From: Ignavibacteriota bacterium
Lineage (GTDB): Bacteria; Bacteroidota; Kapaibacteriia; Palsa-1295
Reading direction: 5' to 3'
DNA length: 9,809 nt
NCBI GenBank assembly: GCA_003151215.1
Contig: PLXB01000469.1
Coordinates: 3,143 to 12,951, forward strand
The position numbers were made by a program, and so were the translations under genes. The notes below the pieces were generated by a model. That model did not search any database. It saw only the letters and a list, made by a program, of their open reading frames with translations, and was not told the origin of the DNA. Positions 7,220 to 9,809 of the stretch are shown here, one piece after another; the stretch's first letter is position 1; each line of letters begins with the position of its first letter.

Positions 7220-8560
7220 TCATTTTGTAAGAATAACAAATTCGATCCGTCGGTTTAAGCGTCTGCCTTCTTCAGTTGAATTATCCGCAATCGGACGGGT
7301 ATCACCGTAACCCTGCGTTTGCAGACGGCTTGCTTCGATGCCTGATTGGATGAGATACCGTTTTACTGCTTCCGCTCTTTGGTTAGATAGCTCCTGATTC
7401 TTTTCATGAATTCCGCTTGCATCGGCATGTCCTTCAATACGCAGCGTCATACTGGGCTTCACATGGAGCAGCCGTACGACGCGCTCAAGCTCCGGGACGA
7501 ATTCGGAAGCTAAGGAAGTTTGACTTGGCTGGAAAAGAAGATCTTCGAAGACAAAGCGTTTGCCTTCTTCCAGGGCAATAAGTTTGCGGCTTGCGATCGG
7601 AGATCGATCCTCGGAGCGGAGAATATCGATCCGTACCGAATCAGGAGCAAGAGTCGATTGTGAGATATATCGCAAGGCATAAAGGCTCGTAATATTTGCT
7701 GCAACACCTGTAAGGATAGTGTCGAAGGATTGCCCGAGATCAAAACTTGCGCCTTCAGTGAGCTGTGCCATTTGCTGATATCCGGTATTTTCAGGGACTG
7801 AGACGGTAATAAGCCGCACTTCGCGCTCATAAAGATAATCGCCCATTGTTTGGGTTGTAAAATCCGTTGTACCATCCCCATGCTCGCCCTTCTGATGATA
7901 TTCGGCATCCGAAATGATAATAGCAAGGCGAATTGCAATCGGCCGCAAAGGCATTCTGGTAACGGCCCGTAACCCTTCCAGCGCATTTTCTTTAATATCG
8001 CCTCCTCCTACTGCATCTATGTCTCCGACCCATTTTTCAAATGTTGCCACATCATCGGTAAGTCCGGGGCTGATCTTCTCAACAGTATCGGAAAAAGTTA
8101 TCATTCCGAGCCTGTAATCAAAACCACGCGCACGGATCTGTTCGGCAAAATGCTGTACATTATTTTTTATTGGACCGATAATATCCCGCATGGATGCTGT
8201 CTGATCGATAACGAAGACGATATCAACAGGTACACGGTTCGATGAACTGATCAGGTTCAGGGAAATGATCGGACGCTGGATACCATTTTCCAGAACAAGT
8301 ATATCTTCCTTTTTTAGTGTTTTGACAAAGACATTGCGGTTATTGACGGCGCTGAAGATCACGCTCATCTCAGGGAAATGAGTAATATCGACATTCTTGA
8401 TCTCAAAAAGCAGATCTCCTTTAACTGACTTCAGTCCTGAGGCAGTCGGGCGCTTAGAAGCTTCACGCCTTCTTTCGATTTCAGTGGATTTTTGGGCATA
8501 AAGAGGCGCTGCTCCAAAAAGCAGTAAAAAGCACAAAATCAGAAACTTACGCAAAGTCAC
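7220..8560 (-). CDS. VWA-domain and OmpA-like peptidoglycan-binding envelope protein
   Basis: From the chosen GTG at 8560 the protein has 446 residues. Residues 1-23 are a Sec signal peptide ending in PLYAQ. Residues about 48-105 form a beta-rich segment with the FEIKNVDITHFPE strand often found before VWA domains in this phylum. A von Willebrand factor A domain (about 110-290) has a MIDAS metal site: DQTAS at 119-123 (the D-x-T-x-S form), GGGD at 185-188 and SDAE at 217-220. An OmpA-like domain (347-446) has GHAD (377-380), the LSNQRAEAV helix, GYGDTRP and NRRIEF (436-441), including the Asp and Arg expected to hold the meso-diaminopimelate of peptidoglycan. A periplasmic protein bound to the cell wall that contacts partners through its VWA domain is inferred; the partner is unknown. 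No ATG lies in frame between the upstream TAA and the signal peptide. Candidates are TTG 8569, TTG 8563, GTG 8560 and TTG 8554. It ends in TGA and precedes aat. Confidence 0.93.
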   Translation of the reverse strand: MTLRKFLILCFLLLFGAAPLYAQKSTEIERRREASKRPTASGLKSVKGDLLFEIKNVDITHFPEMSVIFSAVNNRNVFVKTLKKEDILVLENGIQRPIISLNLISSSNRVPVDIVFVIDQTASMRDIIGPIKNNVQHFAEQIRARGFDYRLGMITFSDTVEKISPGLTDDVATFEKWVGDIDAVGGGDIKENALEGLRAVTRMPLRPIAIRLAIIISDAEYHQKGEHGDGTTDFTTQTMGDYLYEREVRLITVSVPENTGYQQMAQLTEGASFDLGQSFDTILTGVAANITSLYALRYISQSTLAPDSVRIDILRSEDRSPIASRKLIALEEGKRFVFEDLLFQPSQTSLASEFVPELERVVRLLHVKPSMTLRIEGHADASGIHEKNQELSNQRAEAVKRYLIQSGIEASRLQTQGYGDTRPIADNSTEEGRRLNRRIEFVILTK

Positions 8561-8566
8561 CAATTG

Positions 8567-8574
8567 CAAATATA
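8567..8574 (-). promoter_or_regulatory. TAnnTTTG -7-type box before the VWA-OmpA gene
   Basis: On the minus strand this reads TATATTTG, a full match to the Bacteroidetes -7 consensus TAnnTTTG. No convincing TTTG -33 box lies 19-21 bp upstream. Transcription would begin about 5-7 bases further on, at or next to the GTG at 8560, leaving almost no 5' leader. Confidence 0.35.
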
Positions 8575-8785
8575 TAACCGATTTATCTTAGAGAATCATA
8601 AAATGCGATACGGGCAAGCTATCATGCAAGATTCGATCAAGGTCGAAATGGATAATCCATCGCAGTGAAAAGCATTCATTTCTACCTAATAACCCAATTT
8701 CCATGCCAATGTTACATCATACCTCGTTATTTTTGTAACTATTCGGACTTTGAAACATTTTACTCTTTTGAGTGTCTATGAGGAA
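8575..8785. promoter_or_regulatory. Divergent intergenic region between VWA-OmpA and BNR genes
   Basis: This stretch of just over 200 bp has no gene. On the plus strand, TATTTTTG (8728-8735) fits the TAnnTTTG -7 consensus and would give a 5' leader of roughly 45 bases for the gene at 8786; the -33 element is not clear. The very short frame ATG-AGG-AAA-TGA at 8778 overlaps the start and is probably meaningless. No tRNA, hairpin terminator or riboswitch-like fold was recognised. Confidence 0.35.
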
Positions 8786-9809
8786 ATGAAGTCATCGGTA
8801 AAATATTGTTTACTCGTCGTACTAATCTTTTGCTGCAGTTCACAGCGAGCGATTTGCGGCTGGAGTATAGTCGGGCAATTTCGTAATGAAGTTGCTGCGT
8901 GTGGTTTTTTTTGGGATGGGCTAAGTGGGTTGGTGGGTTTCGGAAGTAATCGTAGTACGAGAATAACCACTGCACAAATACGTAAAACAATAGATGGCGG
9001 AAAAACATGGACAGTTAGTAATGTGCCGAATGCTACGGGCGCAGTTACTGATATTTTTATGAAAGATCAGAATATCGGTTATGCATCGATCTCTGAAACC
9101 AGTAATGTGACTCATTATTCCATATGGAAAACTACTGACGGCGGAAATACTTGGTTTGATAATTCACATGGAAATTCTGCAACAACAAATTGTGTATATG
9201 CAACCAGTAAAGCACTTATCAGAACTGTCTGGTTCAATAACAATTTGGGAGGTGTTTCATTAGACGATGGTGTTAATTTCTCTTCGATATTTAGTACCGG
9301 GAATGCAGACAGAAGTAATGGGATTGATTTTACTGATGATCTCACAGGCGTTGTTACGATGGGCCCTCCTAATTTTGGTAATCAAAGTCCGGCTTGGTAT
9401 ACCGGGGATGGTGGATTAACATGGAATCCGGGTGATGATATTCCTGAGTCCTGGTCTGTTTACGGCGTAAAAGGGACAAAAACGTTTCTCACGATGCCCG
9501 AAGGCTTTCAAGCAGCTCCCGGACAAACAGTTTTCCGGTCTCAGAATGGCGGGGTGAATTGGTCGCCGCATTTTGTATTCCCGAACTCACCATCATTTAC
9601 GGGACATATTGCCGGAGGAGGCAGCACAGTATATGTACAAAGTGATCTTAGCACGAACGCCGGTCTTTTCAGATCAGACGATCTCGGTCAGAGTTGGATC
9701 AATGTGGGCGGCCCTTCGAACCAGCGCGATACTCGTTTTGCAGTTACCGGTTGTCGCGGCGAAGTGGTTTATGCTTTTGATGACCAGGGAGGAGTTTGGA
9801 AAACGACCG
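8786..9809 (+). CDS. Secreted BNR-repeat protein, 3' end outside the window
   Basis: This frame is open from ATG 8786 to the right edge (341 codons and one base), so the gene is partial. Residues 1-25 form a signal peptide (MKSSVKYCLLVVLIFCCSSQ, end near AICG); the FCC within it is a poor lipobox. Six Asp-box/BNR motifs are seen at residues 68-75, 116-123, 158-165, 206-213, 252-259 and 297-304 (DGGKTW, DGGNTW, DDGVNF, DGGLTW, NGGVNW, DLGQSW), indicating a beta-propeller-like domain. The last part (LFRSDDLGQSW, then GGP, RDTRFAV and VYAFDDQGGVW) parallels the end of the BNR domain in the 163-2766 gene (VLRSGDKGLTW, then GGPP and DSRAITAV). The two are therefore related, and Ig-like repeats with a T9SS sorting domain may follow beyond the window. 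AGGA directly adjoins the ATG, too close for a normal ribosome binding site. Confidence 0.88.
   Translation, partial: MKSSVKYCLLVVLIFCCSSQRAICGWSIVGQFRNEVAACGFFWDGLSGLVGFGSNRSTRITTAQIRKTIDGGKTWTVSNVPNATGAVTDIFMKDQNIGYASISETSNVTHYSIWKTTDGGNTWFDNSHGNSATTNCVYATSKALIRTVWFNNNLGGVSLDDGVNFSSIFSTGNADRSNGIDFTDDLTGVVTMGPPNFGNQSPAWYTGDGGLTWNPGDDIPESWSVYGVKGTKTFLTMPEGFQAAPGQTVFRSQNGGVNWSPHFVFPNSPSFTGHIAGGGSTVYVQSDLSTNAGLFRSDDLGQSWINVGGPSNQRDTRFAVTGCRGEVVYAFDDQGGVWKTT

Noticed and set aside
8760..9008. Minus-strand frames at the start of the right-hand BNR gene
   Set aside because: The plus-strand frame has a signal peptide and repeated Asp-box motifs, so the antisense frames are shadows.

Overview
The window looks like chromosome from a member of the Bacteroidota or a close FCB-group relative. 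The main reason is that two complete proteins end in C-terminal domains of the type IX secretion system (T9SS) type-A sorting kind, and a third, cut by the right edge, resembles one of them. Other fitting traits are weak or absent Shine-Dalgarno sequences, two TAnnTTTG boxes of the Bacteroidetes -7 type, and an AsmA/DUF748-like envelope protein. The mix of Asp-box (BNR) repeats, Ig-like repeats and a cohesin-like domain in secreted proteins recalls Ignavibacteria/Kapabacteria-like genomes, but this placement is an inference. UGA is used as an ordinary stop at the natural ends of several genes, so the standard code applies.

Layout from left to right. Positions 1-162 hold no complete gene, only a 9-bp hairpin (62-88) that probably terminates something upstream. 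A large secreted multidomain protein (163-2766, +) follows. Converging on it is an AsmA/DUF748-like inner-membrane protein (2824-4470, -) whose frame is interrupted by one TGA at 4279-4281. A 239-bp divergent intergenic region leads to a MarR-family regulator (4710-5180, +). A strong bidirectional hairpin terminator (5203-5230) separates it from a secreted protein with two copies of a coiled-coil module and a T9SS sorting domain (5254-6378, -). Next come aat, the leucyl/phenylalanyl-tRNA-protein transferase (6560-7189, -), and a VWA-OmpA envelope protein (7220-8560, -), which probably form one operon with the VWA-OmpA gene first. After a second divergent region, a BNR-repeat protein similar to the first gene begins (8786, +) and runs off the right edge.

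The theme is the cell envelope and surface. Three proteins are T9SS-type exported candidates, one is probably bound to peptidoglycan (VWA-OmpA), and one is an inner-membrane-anchored periplasmic protein (AsmA-like). Aat (N-degron tagging) and the MarR regulator are the only clearly cytoplasmic functions. No T9SS machinery, mobile element, tRNA, rRNA or CRISPR array was seen. The points most worth a second look are the single TGA in the otherwise intact AsmA-like frame, the duplicated cysteine-framed coiled-coil module, the BNR/Ig-like/cohesin-like architecture and its neighbouring relative, and the ATG-less, possibly leaderless start of the VWA-OmpA gene.
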